In this document: one piece after another, positions 25,192-36,013 of the stretch
How the letters are laid out: the number at the start of each line of letters is the position of its first letter
Position numbering within the stretch: position 1 is the first letter of the stretch
Source of the DNA: Bradyrhizobium sp. B124
Lineage (GTDB): Bacteria; Pseudomonadota; Alphaproteobacteria; Rhizobiales; Xanthobacteraceae
Direction: 5' to 3'
Length of the DNA stretch: 64,000 nucleotides
Assembly: GCF_038967635.1 (NCBI RefSeq)
Contig: NZ_CP152413.1
Span: 4,154,001 to 4,218,000, forward strand
Position numbers and translations under genes: made by a program
The notes under the pieces: model-generated
What the model was told of the DNA's origin: nothing
Seen by the model: the letters and a program-made list of their open reading frames with translations, nothing else
Databases searched by the model: none

Positions 25192-26028
25192 TCAGCTCCT
25201 TGCAACGGGGTTGGCGGCGCGCCGGCCGCGACGGCGCTCGACGGTGATTTCGGCGAGGATCGACATCGCAATCTCTTCCGGGGTGATGGCGCCGAGATCG
25301 AGGCCTGCCGGCGCCTTGACGCGATCGATCGCGGCAGCCTCAAGGCCTGCGGCGATCAGCCTGTCGCGTAGCGCAGCCATCTTGCGACGGCTGCCGACAA
25401 AGGCGTGATAGGCCGCATCGATCGCCAACGCATGCCTAAGCGCAAGCTCGTCGCCCTTACCCTGCGTCGACACCACGACGAAGCGGCGGGCGTCAATGAG
25501 AAAACGCGGCTCGAAGCCGTCGACGATGACGTGAGCATCGGGCGCAGCAATGATGTCTGACACGGGCGCGGCGAGAGTCACGTGGTAGCCGAGTTGGCGT
25601 GCCTGCGCGGCCAGCGACAGCGCGACCGGGCTCGCACCAAGGATGACCAGCGACGGATGCGGCAAGACGGGCTCCACGAAAATATCCATCGTGCCCTTGC
25701 TTGGGCACATGTTGCTGGCGAACCGCACGCCGTCCTTGCTCTCGCCGGGCCTGACCCCAAGCTCGGTGAGCAGATTTTCCGGCTGCACCGAGACCATCCG
25801 CGGCTCGCCGTCGGCCAGCGCGTCGCGCGCGGCTTTCAGCACCGCGCCCTTGGCACAGCCGCCGCCGATCCAGCCCGCGACAATGGTGCCATCAGGCCGG
25901 ATAATCGCCTTCGCACCGGCCTTGGCCGCCGTCACCGATACCGTGCGCACCACCGTCGCCAGCACGAAGGCCTGCTCGGCCGCCTTCATCTGCGCGACAA
26001 GATCCATCACCTCGACATGCACGCCCAT
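25192..26028 (-). CDS. coxF: CoxF, XdhC-family maturation protein
   Basis: 278 residues of the XdhC/CoxI family. The N-terminal XdhC domain contains AFVLATVVRT and GWIGGGCAKGAV; a Rossmann domain follows with LVILGASPVALSLAAQARQLGYHV. The C-terminal segment has the AGLDLGAITPEEIAMSILAEI motif. These proteins deliver and sulfurate the molybdopterin-cytosine-dinucleotide cofactor in CO dehydrogenase. ATG 26028 follows the coxE stop almost directly. Only one XdhC paralogue is seen here, while Oligotropha has coxF and coxI. Confidence 0.88.
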   Translation of the reverse strand: MGVHVEVMDLVAQMKAAEQAFVLATVVRTVSVTAAKAGAKAIIRPDGTIVAGWIGGGCAKGAVLKAARDALADGEPRMVSVQPENLLTELGVRPGESKDGVRFASNMCPSKGTMDIFVEPVLPHPSLVILGASPVALSLAAQARQLGYHVTLAAPVSDIIAAPDAHVIVDGFEPRFLIDARRFVVVSTQGKGDELALRHALAIDAAYHAFVGSRRKMAALRDRLIAAGLEAAAIDRVKAPAGLDLGAITPEEIAMSILAEITVERRRGRRAANPVARS

Positions 26029-26029
26029 C

Positions 26030-27241
26030 TCAAAGCCTCGCAAGATAAGGTTCGAGCGCGGTCAGGCTCGCAAGCGTGTTGGCCGGCGCGTACAGATCAA
26101 TATACGGCAGCGCCGCCTTGATGCCGCGCGCCTCGGGCGCGTAGCCCTGCCATCCCATCATCGGATTGAGCCAGACGATGCGGCGGCAGCGGCGGCCGAG
26201 CGCAGCCATCTCGCGGCCGAGCAGCGCGGCCTCGCCGGTCTCGTAGCCATCGGACACGATCATCACGCAGGTGCGCGAATGGATCACGCGCGCCGCATGC
26301 CAGCGATTGAAGGTTTGCAGGCTCTCGCCGATCCGGGTGCCGCCGCCTGCGCCCTGCGCCATGATCGAGAGGCGGTCGAGCGCGCGGCCGGCATCCCTTT
26401 CCTTCATCACGTCGGAGACGTGGGCGAGGCGCGTATGGAACAGGAATGCCTCGGCTTCGCGGAACTCATCGAGTACACCGTGGATGAAGCGCAGAAAGAC
26501 ACCCGTGTACATGCTCATCGAGCCGGAGGCATCGAGCAGAACTACCAATCGCAGCGGCTTCGGCTTGCGCTGCCGCTTTACGAGGCTGATCGGCACGCCG
26601 CCATGACTAATATTGCCGTGAATGGTGCGGCGCAGATCGAGCCGGGCGCCACGCCGTCGCGCCAAATCGCGCCGCGTCAGCCGCGTCCGCATGGCGCGTG
26701 CCAGTTGCGCAGCGGCGAGGTGGGCCTGCGCGACCTGCTCGGAATCGGCCATGTTGCGGAAATCGACCTCGGCGAGATTTTCCGTGCGCGAGGCGCCATC
26801 CGTGCGTCCCTCGCCCGAAAGCTCATTCTCGGTCCCGTCTACCGACGGCACCTGATCCATCGCCGTCTCAGGGCCCGCGCGAGGCTCAGCCGGCTGGTTC
26901 GGCAGGCGCTTCAGCGAAGGATTGTTCGCCGCCTTCGCAACACCCGTGACGACCGAGCGCGACCGCACCCGCTTGCCGAGCCAGAACGCATCAAAGATGC
27001 CGTCAAACTTCTCCCAATCGGATTTGCGCGCCGAAAAGAGATGCTTGAAGGCCGAGCGGAGCAGGCCCGGCCGCGCCGCATAGCCAGCGGCCATCAGCGC
27101 GGCGGCATCCTGCCCCTCGGCGAGACCGACGGCGAAGCCGCCGTCGCGCAAGGTCCGCAAGAACGTCGCAAGCCTAGTCGAGACGAGACGGGACACCTCG
27201 TTGATATCGTCGAAGTCGGGAGATGCGCCGCAGCAGCTCAT
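26030..27241 (-). CDS. coxE: CoxE, VWA-domain protein
   Basis: 403 residues of the CoxE family. A basic helical N-terminal half is followed by a von Willebrand A domain with MIDAS motif DASGSMS near residue 239. In Oligotropha, CoxE works with the AAA+ protein CoxD in assembling the Cu part of the Mo-Cu site. The start overlaps the coxD stop by ATGA, so translation is coupled. Confidence 0.92.
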   Translation of the reverse strand: MSCCGASPDFDDINEVSRLVSTRLATFLRTLRDGGFAVGLAEGQDAAALMAAGYAARPGLLRSAFKHLFSARKSDWEKFDGIFDAFWLGKRVRSRSVVTGVAKAANNPSLKRLPNQPAEPRAGPETAMDQVPSVDGTENELSGEGRTDGASRTENLAEVDFRNMADSEQVAQAHLAAAQLARAMRTRLTRRDLARRRGARLDLRRTIHGNISHGGVPISLVKRQRKPKPLRLVVLLDASGSMSMYTGVFLRFIHGVLDEFREAEAFLFHTRLAHVSDVMKERDAGRALDRLSIMAQGAGGGTRIGESLQTFNRWHAARVIHSRTCVMIVSDGYETGEAALLGREMAALGRRCRRIVWLNPMMGWQGYAPEARGIKAALPYIDLYAPANTLASLTALEPYLARL

Positions 27242-28110
27242 GCAACCTTCCCCAACAAACGTTCGCTAACCTCGCGCGTCACCCGCGCCTTGTCCTCCTG
27301 CGTCTTGAGCAGGCACATCAGGGTTTCGTGCACCGTTTCGGGCGCATCGTGCAGGTCTTTCACGTCAAGTCCGACCAGCGCCGCCGCCCAATCCAGCGTC
27401 TCCGCGACGCCCGGCACCTTGCGCAGTTCCTCCTTGCGGATGCCCCCGACCATGCGCGCAATCTGCAGCGCCAGCGAGGCGCCGGCGCCGTCAATACGCG
27501 TCATGATGATGCGCGCCTCGCGCTCGACGTCGGGGTAGTCGACATAGTGGTAGAGGCAGCGCCGGCGCAGCGCGTCGGAGAGTTCGCGCGTGCCGTTCGA
27601 CGTCAGCACGACATGCGGGATCGCGGTTGCCTTGATCGTGCCGAGTTCAGGGATCGAGACCTGAAAGTCCGACAATAGCTCGAGCAGGAACGCCTCGAAC
27701 TCGTCGTCGGCGCGGTCGATCTCGTCGATCAGCAGCACCGGCGGTTTCGCGCGACGGACCGCGGCCAGCAGCGGCCGCTCCAGCAGATACTTTTCCGAGA
27801 AGATCTGGTGCTCGACCGCATCAGCATCGGTGCCGCGATGCGCTTGGATCGACAGCAATTGGCGCTGGTAGTTCCACTCGTAGAGCGCTGCCGACTGGTC
27901 GAGCCCCTCGTAGCATTGCAGCCGGATCAGTTCGGTCGCGTGCACAACGGCCAGCGCCTTCGCTACTTCGGTCTTGCCAACGCCCGCCTCGCCTTCCAGC
28001 AGAAGCGGGCGCCGCAACAGCTGCATCAGCGAGATCGCGGTCGCAAGCTCGCCGTCGGCGATATAGCCGGCGTTGCCGAGTGCTTGCGCGATTTGGTCGC
28101 GGGTCTTCAT
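27238..28110 (-). CDS. coxD: CoxD, MoxR-type AAA+ ATPase
   Basis: 290 residues of the MoxR AAA+ family: Walker A GEAGVGKTE, Walker B VLLIDEIDRAD, sensor 1 LTSNGTREL and the arginine-finger region RRRCLYHYVDYPD. Known function of CoxD is post-translational introduction of sulfide and copper into CoxL. ATG 28110 overlaps the coxL stop (ATGA). An upstream in-frame codon extends into coxL and is not favoured. Confidence 0.93.
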   Translation of the reverse strand: MKTRDQIAQALGNAGYIADGELATAISLMQLLRRPLLLEGEAGVGKTEVAKALAVVHATELIRLQCYEGLDQSAALYEWNYQRQLLSIQAHRGTDADAVEHQIFSEKYLLERPLLAAVRRAKPPVLLIDEIDRADDEFEAFLLELLSDFQVSIPELGTIKATAIPHVVLTSNGTRELSDALRRRCLYHYVDYPDVEREARIIMTRIDGAGASLALQIARMVGGIRKEELRKVPGVAETLDWAAALVGLDVKDLHDAPETVHETLMCLLKTQEDKARVTREVSERLLGKVA

Positions 28111-30533
28111 GCTGAAGCGAACACGCCGAGGTTCTTCGCCGCCTGCCAGTTTCGCCAAAAATCATGCGGCATCTGGATGTGAGTCGAGCCGAGGAACGAG
28201 AACGCGTCGTTGACGGCGTTGGAGAATGCCGGAACGCCGCCGACATTCGGGCTTTCGCCGACGCCCTTGGCACCGATCGGATGGTGCGGCGACGGGGTGA
28301 CGGTGAAGTCGGTCTCCCAATGTGGCGTCTCGACCGCGGTCGGCATGAAGAAGTCCATGAACGAGCCGGTGACCACGTTGCCCTCGGCGTCGTAGCGGAT
28401 CTCCTGCCCCATCGCGATCGCGAAGGCCTCGGTGAGGCCACCATGCACCTGGCCCTCGATGATCATCGGGTTAATGCGAGTGCCGCAATCATCAAGCGCA
28501 TAGAAGCGCTTGACCTTGTAGACGCCGGTGTCGACATCAATGGTCATGACGCAGATATAGGCTCCGAACGGATAGGTCATGTTGGGCGGATCGTAATAGC
28601 TGACCGCCTCCAGCCCGGGCTCCATGCCGGGCGGCACGGAATTGTACGCGGCCCAGCAGATGTCCTTCATCGACATGACCTTCTCCGGCAGACCCTTGAC
28701 GCGAAAGCCGTCGATGTCCCACTCGAGATCGTCTTCGTGGACCTCGAGCTTGTAGGCGGCGATCATCTGCGCCTTGGCCTTGATCTTGCGCGCAGCCATC
28801 GCAATTGCGGCGCCCGCGACCGGCGTCGAGCGCGAGCCGTAGGTGCCGAGCCCGTAGGGCGCGGTGTCGGTGTTGCCCTCCTCGACCATGATGTTGTCGG
28901 CGGGGATCCCGATCTCGGTAGCGATGATCTGCGCCCAGGTTGTCTCGTGACCCTGGCCCTGGCTCTTGGTGCCCATCCGCGCGATGCCCGCACCGGTCGG
29001 ATGCATGCGGATCTCGCAGGAATCGAACATGGCGATCCCCAAGATGTCGCAGTTCTTCGACGGGCCGGCGCCGACGATCTCGGTGAAGAAGGAGACGCCG
29101 ATGCCCATGATCTCGCGGGTCTCGCCGCGCTTGAACGCGGCACGCATCGTCTCCTGCTCCTTGCGGAGCTCGGCGTATCTCACCGTCTCCATCGCCTTCT
29201 TCATCGCGGTGGCGTAGTTGCCGGAATCGTATTCCCAGCCCAGCGCCGAGTGATAGGGGAACTGCTCCGGCCTGATGAAGTTCTTCAGCCGCAGCTCCGC
29301 CGGATCCATACCGAGCTTCTGCGCCAGGATGTCCATCGCGCGCTCGATGCAATAGGCCGCCTCGGTGACGCGGAACGAGCACCGATATGCGACCCCGCCT
29401 GGCGCCTTGTTCGTGTAGATGCCGTCGACCGAAAGATGCGCGGTCGGGAAGTCATAGGAGCCAGTGACAATGTTGAAGAAGCCCGCCGGCCATTTCGACG
29501 GGTCGGCGCAGGCATCGAACGCGCCGTGATCGGCGAGCACGTGGACGCGCAGGCCCGCGACCTTGCCCTCTTTCGTCGCGGCAATTTCCGTGGTCATGTG
29601 GTAGTCGCGCGCGAACGAGGTCGCGGTCAGGTTCTCGATGCGGTCCTCGACCCATTTCACCGGCTTGCCGGTGACGATGGAGGCGACCGCGGCGCAGATA
29701 TAGCCGGGATAGGCCCCAACCTTGTTGCCGAAGCCGCCGCCGATGTCAGGTGATATCACATGGATCTTCTGCTCGGGCAGTTTCGCGATCAGCGCCACCA
29801 CGGTGCGGATCACGTGCGGCGCCTGGAAGGTGCCCCAGATCGTCAGCTCGCCCTTGATCTTGTCGAAGGAGCAGACGCACTGGCAGGTCTCGAGCGGCGA
29901 TGGATGGGTGCGGTGATAGGAGATCATTTCCTTGATCGTCACCTCAGCCTTCTTGAAGGCGGCGTCCGTCAAATCCTTGTCGCCGACGGTCCATTCGAAG
30001 ATGTGGTTGTGATGCTTGCGCGGGCCGTGCGCACCCGCGATCTTGCCGGCGAGATCCTCGCGTAAGACCGGCGCATCCTTGTCCATCGCCTTGAACGGAT
30101 CGATCAGCGGCGGCAGCGGCTCGTACTCGACCTCGACCTTGTTGATGCCGTCATCGGCAGCATATCGGTCGGTCGCAACCACGAAGGCAACTTCCTGATT
30201 CTGAAACAACACCTTGCCGTCGGCGAGCACCATCTGCACGTCGCCGGCGAGCGTGGGCATCCAGGCGAGGTTGACGGTCTTCAGCGTCTCCGCGGTGATG
30301 ACCGCGAGCACGCCCGGGACCTTTAGCGCCTCCGTGTCGTCGATCGATTTGACGCGCGCATGGGCATGCGGCGAGCGGACGAAATCGCCATGCAGCATAC
30401 CCGGCAGTTTCACGTCGTCGACGTAATTGCCCTTGCCCTGCGTGAAGCGGATGTCCTCGACCCGCTTACGCTTGCAGCCCATACCTTCGAGCGCGGCGGT
30501 GCGTTGTTCCCGCGTGGGAATCATGTCGTTCAT
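28107..30533 (-). CDS. coxL: Form I aerobic CO dehydrogenase, large (Mo-Cu) subunit
   Basis: 808 residues, matching CoxL length. The active-site loop reads AYRCSFR (382-388), the form I signature that separates genuine CO dehydrogenase from form II and other xanthine-oxidase-family enzymes; Cys385 is the copper ligand. Glu760 in GVGESP corresponds to the catalytic glutamate. Mo-pterin loops such as DIGGGFGNK and [10 protein letters not shown] are present. It oxidises CO to CO2 with electrons passing through CoxS and CoxM to the respiratory chain. ATG 30533 overlaps the coxS stop (ATGA). Confidence 0.97.
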   Translation of the reverse strand: MNDMIPTREQRTAALEGMGCKRKRVEDIRFTQGKGNYVDDVKLPGMLHGDFVRSPHAHARVKSIDDTEALKVPGVLAVITAETLKTVNLAWMPTLAGDVQMVLADGKVLFQNQEVAFVVATDRYAADDGINKVEVEYEPLPPLIDPFKAMDKDAPVLREDLAGKIAGAHGPRKHHNHIFEWTVGDKDLTDAAFKKAEVTIKEMISYHRTHPSPLETCQCVCSFDKIKGELTIWGTFQAPHVIRTVVALIAKLPEQKIHVISPDIGGGFGNKVGAYPGYICAAVASIVTGKPVKWVEDRIENLTATSFARDYHMTTEIAATKEGKVAGLRVHVLADHGAFDACADPSKWPAGFFNIVTGSYDFPTAHLSVDGIYTNKAPGGVAYRCSFRVTEAAYCIERAMDILAQKLGMDPAELRLKNFIRPEQFPYHSALGWEYDSGNYATAMKKAMETVRYAELRKEQETMRAAFKRGETREIMGIGVSFFTEIVGAGPSKNCDILGIAMFDSCEIRMHPTGAGIARMGTKSQGQGHETTWAQIIATEIGIPADNIMVEEGNTDTAPYGLGTYGSRSTPVAGAAIAMAARKIKAKAQMIAAYKLEVHEDDLEWDIDGFRVKGLPEKVMSMKDICWAAYNSVPPGMEPGLEAVSYYDPPNMTYPFGAYICVMTIDVDTGVYKVKRFYALDDCGTRINPMIIEGQVHGGLTEAFAIAMGQEIRYDAEGNVVTGSFMDFFMPTAVETPHWETDFTVTPSPHHPIGAKGVGESPNVGGVPAFSNAVNDAFSFLGSTHIQMPHDFWRNWQAAKNLGVFASA

Positions 30534-31030
30534 TCTGCGGCCTCCCGGAATTCCACGCCGTTGATCTTGGCGGCAGCGTATTGAATGGCTTTGACGATGT
30601 TCTGGTAGCCCGTGCAGCGGCAGATGTTGCCGGAAATGCCCATCCGGATTTCGTCTTCGCTCGGTGATGGGTTCTCCTTGAGAAGCCGCTGCGCGCGCAT
30701 GATCATGCCCGGCGTGCAGAAGCCGCATTGCAAGCCGTGCATCATGCGGAAACCTTCCTGCAGCGCGGAGAGCGAGCCGTCGGCATTGGCCATCCCCTCG
30801 ATGGTCGTGATGTCAGAGCCGTTGGCCTGCACCGCGAACATGGTGCAGGATTTCACCGACATGCCGTCGATATCGACGGTGCAGGCGCCGCAATGCGTGG
30901 TCTCGCAGCCGATATGGGTACCGGTCATCTGCAAATTCTCGCGGATGAAATGCACGAGCAACGTGCGCGGCTCGACGAGGCCTTCGACCTCGGCGCCGTT
31001 CACCTTCATGGTGATGTGCGTTTTTGCCAT
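30530..31030 (-). CDS. coxS: CO dehydrogenase small (2x[2Fe-2S]) subunit
   Basis: 166 residues. Plant-type cluster cysteines are Cys42, Cys47, Cys50 and Cys62; the second, helical cluster uses Cys102, Cys105, Cys137 and Cys139 (CGFCTPG... CRC). These positions equal those of the Oligotropha enzyme as I recall it. It relays electrons from the Mo-Cu site to the FAD subunit. GGGAGGG precedes ATG 31030; 11 bp separate it from coxM. Confidence 0.97.
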   Translation of the reverse strand: MAKTHITMKVNGAEVEGLVEPRTLLVHFIRENLQMTGTHIGCETTHCGACTVDIDGMSVKSCTMFAVQANGSDITTIEGMANADGSLSALQEGFRMMHGLQCGFCTPGMIMRAQRLLKENPSPSEDEIRMGISGNICRCTGYQNIVKAIQYAAAKINGVEFREAAE

Positions 31031-31041
31031 CTGTCCCTCCC

Positions 31042-31905
31042 CTAGCTGGCTTTGGCTGCGGCGCGCTGCAACGCGCGCGTGACCATGATTCCGCCGACAT
31101 GCTTGCGGTATTCGACCGGGCCGCGCGCATCGGCGGCGGGATCCATGATCGCTTGCGCCGCTGCAGCGGCCTTCTTCAGGGTGGCCGCATCGAGGCCGGT
31201 ACCGATCACCGCCTTGGCGGCCGCATCGGCCAGCAACGGGGTTTCCGCCAGATTGGTGAGCCCGATCGCACAGGTCGTGACCTTACCGCCGGACATAGTC
31301 AGCACCACCGCAGCCGCGGCGGTGGCGTAGTCGCCGACCTTCCGCTTCAGCTTCTCATAGGCATAGCCATGGCCGGCCGCGGGGACCGGAATCGAGATTG
31401 AGGTCAGAAGTTCGCCGGGTTCGATCGCGGTGAAATAGGCACCCTGATAGTAATCGGTTGCCGCAACCTCGCGCGCGCCGTTCGGACCGTCGAGATGATA
31501 GGTGGCCCCCAGCGTCATCATCAGCGCCGGCATGTCGTTGCCGGGATCACCGTTGGCGACGTTGCCACCGACGGTGCCGCGGTAGCGCACCTGCGGATCA
31601 GCAATGAGGAGCGCCGTTTCGTGCAGGATCGGGATGGATTTGGCGATCTCATCGGAGGCCAGCAACTCGTGCTGGGTGGTCATGGCCCCGATCACGACCT
31701 TGTTGCCGTCGCGGCAGATGCCTTTCAGCCCGGCGACGTTATGCAGGTCGACCAGATGCTCCGGCGTCGCCAGCCGAAGCTTCATCATCGGGACCAGGCT
31801 GTGGCCGCCGGCGAGCGGACGAGCCTCATCGCCAAGCGTCGAAAGCAGCTTCACCGCGTCGGCCACCGTAGCCGGCCGATGGTAGCTGAAGGGGCCAGGG
31901 ATCAT
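31042..31905 (-). CDS. coxM: CO dehydrogenase medium (FAD) subunit
   Basis: 287 residues of the FAD-binding CoxM/CutM family. The two FAD diphosphate motifs are AGGHS near residue 32 and TVGGN near residue 111, and [11 protein letters not shown] follows. The protein begins [11 protein letters not shown], closely matching known CoxM starts, so ATG 31905 was preferred over ATG 31917. It is the first structural gene of the coxMSLDEFG operon. A 174-bp gap to coxC upstream presumably holds the promoter; I could not identify its elements. Confidence 0.96.
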   Translation of the reverse strand: MIPGPFSYHRPATVADAVKLLSTLGDEARPLAGGHSLVPMMKLRLATPEHLVDLHNVAGLKGICRDGNKVVIGAMTTQHELLASDEIAKSIPILHETALLIADPQVRYRGTVGGNVANGDPGNDMPALMMTLGATYHLDGPNGAREVAATDYYQGAYFTAIEPGELLTSISIPVPAAGHGYAYEKLKRKVGDYATAAAAVVLTMSGGKVTTCAIGLTNLAETPLLADAAAKAVIGTGLDAATLKKAAAAAQAIMDPAADARGPVEYRKHVGGIMVTRALQRAAAKAS

Positions 31906-32079
31906 CGTCTCCTCCATCTCGTCCTTCGAGGCCCTGCAGGGCAGCGGACGTTGGGGTGACGTTGTATCCGGCGGGATTTGACCACAATAACAGGGGCACG
32001 GAAGCGGGAAATTCGCACGAAGCGCGGCTTCAAGCGCACGAAATGCGTCAGTGCTTGCGCCCTAGTACTGCTTGGAACG

Positions 32080-33285
32080 CTAGGCCGAACGGCGGGCGAT
32101 CCCGAGTCGGGCTTTCACCTCGGCGATCTTGGCGCGGCTGACCGGTACCCGATGTGGCGACGGACCCTCGAGTTCGATGACCGCGCCATCGCCCTCCTTG
32201 CGCACCAGGGTCACGTGCGAGATCGCGATGATATAACTGCGATGCACGCGAACAAACAGGTTGGGGTCGAGCTGCGCCTCGGCCTCCGAGATCGACCAGG
32301 GGCACATCCGCTCCCGGGTACCGTCGTGGATCTTGGTGTAATGGGCATCGGCCCGGACGCTGCGAACCTCTGTGGCGTCGATGAAATGGGTGCCGTCGGC
32401 ACGTTCAACCGGCAGGCGGGGCACCGGGGCAGCGCGGGGCGGCTGCCCGATCCCACCGAGCGGGGTGGGTCGCAGTTTTGGGCTGGTGGTGGGGGCCGTG
32501 CCGGCATCTGCAACGGGTAGCTCGGGCATGTCCAGAGCACCGTCCATTGCTTCGGCATTTGCCGAGGCCTTCTTGCGTGGATCAGGCACCAGCGACAGCA
32601 AGAAGCCTGCCGCGATCACAAAACAGAGCAGCGCCACGGCCAGCGAAAGCATCTGCGACGAGGCCGCCAGCCCGTCCATATGATGATGCGCCTCGGCCGA
32701 GGGCGGGACGATCCGCATACCAGCCATGGCGGTGTAATGCATGCCCGACACCGCTATCCCAAAGGCCACCGCGCTCAGCATCAGCTGCACGCCGCCACGC
32801 CGCGCCAGGAAGGCGCGTAAGCCGCCATAGGCCGCCGCGATTGCGATCCCGACCGACAGCACCACCATCCCGGCCGTGTGCGCCATCGTAAACTCGCCTG
32901 ATAGTCCGTGCATGCCGACATAGTGCATGCTGACGATGCCGAGCCCAAGCAGGACCGCCGACGATGCCACCCGTAGCATCGACGGCTCGCCGATGCTGAC
33001 AAAGAATAACGAGATGCCGACCACCAGTGCACAGATCAAGAATGAGACGATGGTCGGAAGCACCAAATAGACGGTGCCCGCCGGCAATGGCGCCGCCAGC
33101 ATGCCGACGAAATGCATGGTCCAGATGCCGACGGCGAGGAAAAATGCTGCGCCTGCGAGCAACACGCGATGGCTCGCATCCGGCATGCCGCGGATGCGCG
33201 CAGCCAAGCCGAAGCCCGTGTATCCTCCCAGGATCGCGATCACCACCGAGAGCGCGACGAGATAGGGATCGTGTCCTTCGAACAT
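32080..33285 (-). CDS. coxC: CoxC-like MHYT-LytTR membrane sensor/regulator
   Basis: 401 residues. The N-terminal half is an MHYT domain: six or seven membrane segments with MHFVGM, MHYVGM and MHYTAM motifs whose Met/His residues are thought to bind copper and sense CO, O2 or NO. A Pro-rich linker leads to a C-terminal LytTR DNA-binding domain (GTHFIDATEVRSVRADAHYTKIH... RVHRSYIIAI). This is the CoxC/CoxH architecture, suggesting a membrane-bound one-component regulator of cox genes. ATG 33285 has GGGGGAGGC upstream; a GTG at 33312 preceded by GGGAGGAGG is an alternative. Confidence 0.9.
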   Translation of the reverse strand: MFEGHDPYLVALSVVIAILGGYTGFGLAARIRGMPDASHRVLLAGAAFFLAVGIWTMHFVGMLAAPLPAGTVYLVLPTIVSFLICALVVGISLFFVSIGEPSMLRVASSAVLLGLGIVSMHYVGMHGLSGEFTMAHTAGMVVLSVGIAIAAAYGGLRAFLARRGGVQLMLSAVAFGIAVSGMHYTAMAGMRIVPPSAEAHHHMDGLAASSQMLSLAVALLCFVIAAGFLLSLVPDPRKKASANAEAMDGALDMPELPVADAGTAPTTSPKLRPTPLGGIGQPPRAAPVPRLPVERADGTHFIDATEVRSVRADAHYTKIHDGTRERMCPWSISEAEAQLDPNLFVRVHRSYIIAISHVTLVRKEGDGAVIELEGPSPHRVPVSRAKIAEVKARLGIARRSA

Positions 33286-34040
33286 GATCGTCTCGGCCTC
33301 CCCCGTCGTCACGAGCAGGCCTCCTCCCGCCGCCGAGTTTACAGGCGCGGCGGCGGAAATTACAATCAATCGATCGTGGCGAGCTGAACCGACCGGAAGA
33401 TCGGAAGCGAAGCGACTGAAGCTCTTCAAAACCTGATCGAGCGGGTCTTTGCCCTGGCCCCAAGGCGGCGAACTGCACGCGACACTGTATGGCGAATTGG
33501 GCACGATCTTGGCTGCATGGCTCGCCAGGACCAATGGAACGTCGGTGGTTACGCGGATAGGATTTGAACCTATGACCTTCGGGTTATGAGCCAGACGATT
33601 GCCGAATGCTACCGCTGGCCCGTGCGCCCGATGGGAAAACGCGCGTGAGGGATCATCCTGCGGTCTTGATCGAATTCATTCGTCTGATGGCGTCGATGTC
33701 CTTGAACGCCAGCGCCGCAACGCTGCGATAGCCGCCGCGGCACTGAAGCAAAGCATCACGTCGTCGCTCGAGCGCAGGCATGAGGTGCCAAGCTGAGATC
33801 TGAGACTGCCGACGCGTCAAGCGCTCCCCCATCTTCAACGCATGCTCGTTGCCTAAGGCACTTCCTCTACCGAACCCTCGGTTTTGTTCATTCCAAATCT
33901 CGATAACTGTTATCGTGATTTCGGCCAGCAACGTTCGACGCTCTTAACCGCGTCTTATCCCCGGAACGAAGAGTCTTGGCATCGAAAAAAGCCAAGACAC
34001 CTCTAGGCGCCGCCAGCGCCGATCCGGAGCAGGACCAAGG
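33286..34040. other. Intergenic region with a tRNA-fMet relic
   Basis: About 755 bp between coxC and the divergent chemoreceptor gene. It contains a degenerate initiator-tRNA-like segment (33546-33620). The rest has open frames without recognisable family or ribosome site. Confidence 0.45.
33546..33620 (-). pseudogene. Degenerate tRNA-fMet-like 3' fragment
   Basis: Read on the minus strand, it shows anticodon loop CTCATAA (anticodon CAT, 33586-33588), variable loop AGGTC, a perfect T-arm ATAGG-TTCAAAT-CCTAT, and an encoded end CCGCGTAACCA. The anticodon stem has one mismatch, the D-arm is rearranged, and no 5' acceptor strand complements the 3' one. It is therefore not a functional tRNA. Such 3' fragments often mark attachment sites of integrated elements. 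Confidence 0.7.
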
Positions 34041-35717
34041 ATGCTGAGCAACGTTCGCATTTCTTTCAAGCTTTTGATGGTTTCGGCGATCTCGATCCTG
34101 AGCATAGTCGTCGTTGCAACGGTCGGCCTCGTAAAGTTGCGCGACACCATGCTCGAGGACCGCAAGACGAAACTGGAATCCCTCGTGTTGCTGGCGCGAC
34201 AGGCGGTGCAGCGCGACTACGAGGGCAGTGTAGAGAGAGGGCTGACCATCGAGCAAGCTGCTTCCCAAGGCAGAAAGTTGCTGAAGTCCCTTCGCTTCGG
34301 AGACGACTACTTTTTTGCCTTGGATCAGGCCGGCTACATGCGGGTCCACCCAAACGCGAAGTTGGAAGACACCTACATGGGGCAAACCGCCGACAGCGGC
34401 GGTATCGCGTTCGTGCGGCAGCAAATCGACGCCGGCCTCAACGGAGGTGGATTCGTGAGCTACAGGTTCTCGAGGCCTCAGGCAGCTCAGCCTTCACCCA
34501 AAATCTCGTTCAGCGTCGACTTCAAGCCTTACGGTTGGATCATCGGTAGCGGGATCTACGTCGACGACGTAGACGCCGTCTTTTGGTCCGAGGTGCGGCG
34601 GACTGGCGCGGCAATCGCGACTGTCCTGCTGATGCTGCTCAGCCTGTCGGTTCTACTCGGACGCAGCATCGTTGGCCCGATCGCCCATATGACAGAAGCT
34701 ATGCGCCGGCTGGCGAAGGGCGAAACGGACACTTCTGTTCCAGCACTCGAGCGAGGTGATGAGGTCGGCGCCATGGCGAAGTCCGTCCAGGTGTTTAAGG
34801 AAATCATGGTCGAGAGCGACCGGCTGAGGGCAGAGCAAGATGCTATCAAGTCGCAATCTGAGATAGAGAAGAAGCGCATGCTCAGCAATCTCGCGGACGA
34901 ATTCGAGACCGGTGTTCGGGAGTCGCTTGAAAATTTAGGTCGTTCATCGACGACGATGCGCTCCATGTCCGAAGACCTGTCTGCCACAGCTCAGGAAGCG
35001 AGCGAGCGAGCGTCGACGGTCGCAGCGGCTGCCGAACAGACGACGACCAGCGTTCAGTCGGTCGCTGCTGCGGCGGAGGAACTCGCGGTTTCCGTTGCGG
35101 AAATCGGACGTCAAACGGTACAGTCGCGTCAGATCGCCGGAGACGCCGTCGACCAGGCCGAGGCTACCAACAGGGCCGTCCAAGATCTCTCGTCAGTGGC
35201 GCATAAGATCGGCGACATCGTGCAGCTCATCAGCGACGTCGCGGGTCAGACCAACCTCCTTGCGCTGAACGCCACCATCGAAGCCGCACGAGCGGGGGAG
35301 GCTGGGCGAGGATTCGCCGTGGTGGCGAGCGAGGTCAAATCGCTTGCCAACCAGACGGCCAAGGCTACAGAAGAGATCGCAGCTCAGGTCGCCGGCATGC
35401 GGAGCGCCACAAGCGATGCGGTCGACGCGATCGGACGCATTCGCGCGACGATAGGAACGTTCAACGAAGTTGCAGCAGCCATTGCGGCCGCTGTCGAGGA
35501 GCAAAGCGCGGCTACAGCGGAGATATCGCGAAATGCCCAAGCGGCGGCTTCAGGTACCATCCAGGTCTCTGACAACATCAGCGCCGTGAGCATGGCAGCC
35601 GGTACCACCGGTACATCGGCAAGCAGGGTCCATTCTTCGGCCGACAACCTTAGCACCCAAGCGGCACGGCTGCGTGGCGACGTGGATCGATTCGTAGCCA
35701 ACGTGCGCTCCATCTAG
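34041..35717 (+). CDS. Methyl-accepting chemotaxis protein with periplasmic Cache domain
   Basis: 558 residues. A membrane segment (about 11-31) is followed by a single-Cache (sCache_2-like) periplasmic sensor domain with [20 protein letters not shown] and [15 protein letters not shown] second membrane segment lies near residue 193, then HAMP and the cytoplasmic signalling domain, whose hairpin tip reads [38 protein letters not shown]. No C-terminal CheR-tether pentapeptide is visible. The ligand is unknown; sCache_2 receptors often bind small organic acids. Confidence 0.93.
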   Translation: MLSNVRISFKLLMVSAISILSIVVVATVGLVKLRDTMLEDRKTKLESLVLLARQAVQRDYEGSVERGLTIEQAASQGRKLLKSLRFGDDYFFALDQAGYMRVHPNAKLEDTYMGQTADSGGIAFVRQQIDAGLNGGGFVSYRFSRPQAAQPSPKISFSVDFKPYGWIIGSGIYVDDVDAVFWSEVRRTGAAIATVLLMLLSLSVLLGRSIVGPIAHMTEAMRRLAKGETDTSVPALERGDEVGAMAKSVQVFKEIMVESDRLRAEQDAIKSQSEIEKKRMLSNLADEFETGVRESLENLGRSSTTMRSMSEDLSATAQEASERASTVAAAAEQTTTSVQSVAAAAEELAVSVAEIGRQTVQSRQIAGDAVDQAEATNRAVQDLSSVAHKIGDIVQLISDVAGQTNLLALNATIEAARAGEAGRGFAVVASEVKSLANQTAKATEEIAAQVAGMRSATSDAVDAIGRIRATIGTFNEVAAAIAAAVEEQSAATAEISRNAQAAASGTIQVSDNISAVSMAAGTTGTSASRVHSSADNLSTQAARLRGDVDRFVANVRSI

Positions 35718-36013
35718 ATCCAACCAGCCACTAAGCTTGAACACCAAGCGCTTCTGTCTAAGATGCATCGCATGGGACGGTTATGGCGTGTAACCTCTGA
35801 CACGGACGCCTCCCTTAAGTGGTGCTCAACACCTCCACTTTGGCACATCGATGCCGTCGGGCGGGCGTCCACCCCATCATAAATCGGAAACGCCGCGGAT
35901 CGGAGCGCGTTTTATGTCTCCTTTGCCTTAACGGAGCTGCGAAAGCGGACGTCGTCGGAGGTCTGAGTCGGGCAAAAAGGCGACGTTGCTCCGGCCACCT
36001 CGGAGGTATCGGC

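Noticed and set aside
25643..27538. 631-codon plus-strand frame over coxF, coxE and coxD
   Set aside because: Antisense to three genes with conserved motifs; no recognisable protein.
28164..29753. 529-codon plus-strand frame over coxL
   Set aside because: Mirror of the coxL codon pattern; coxL itself carries intact active-site motifs.
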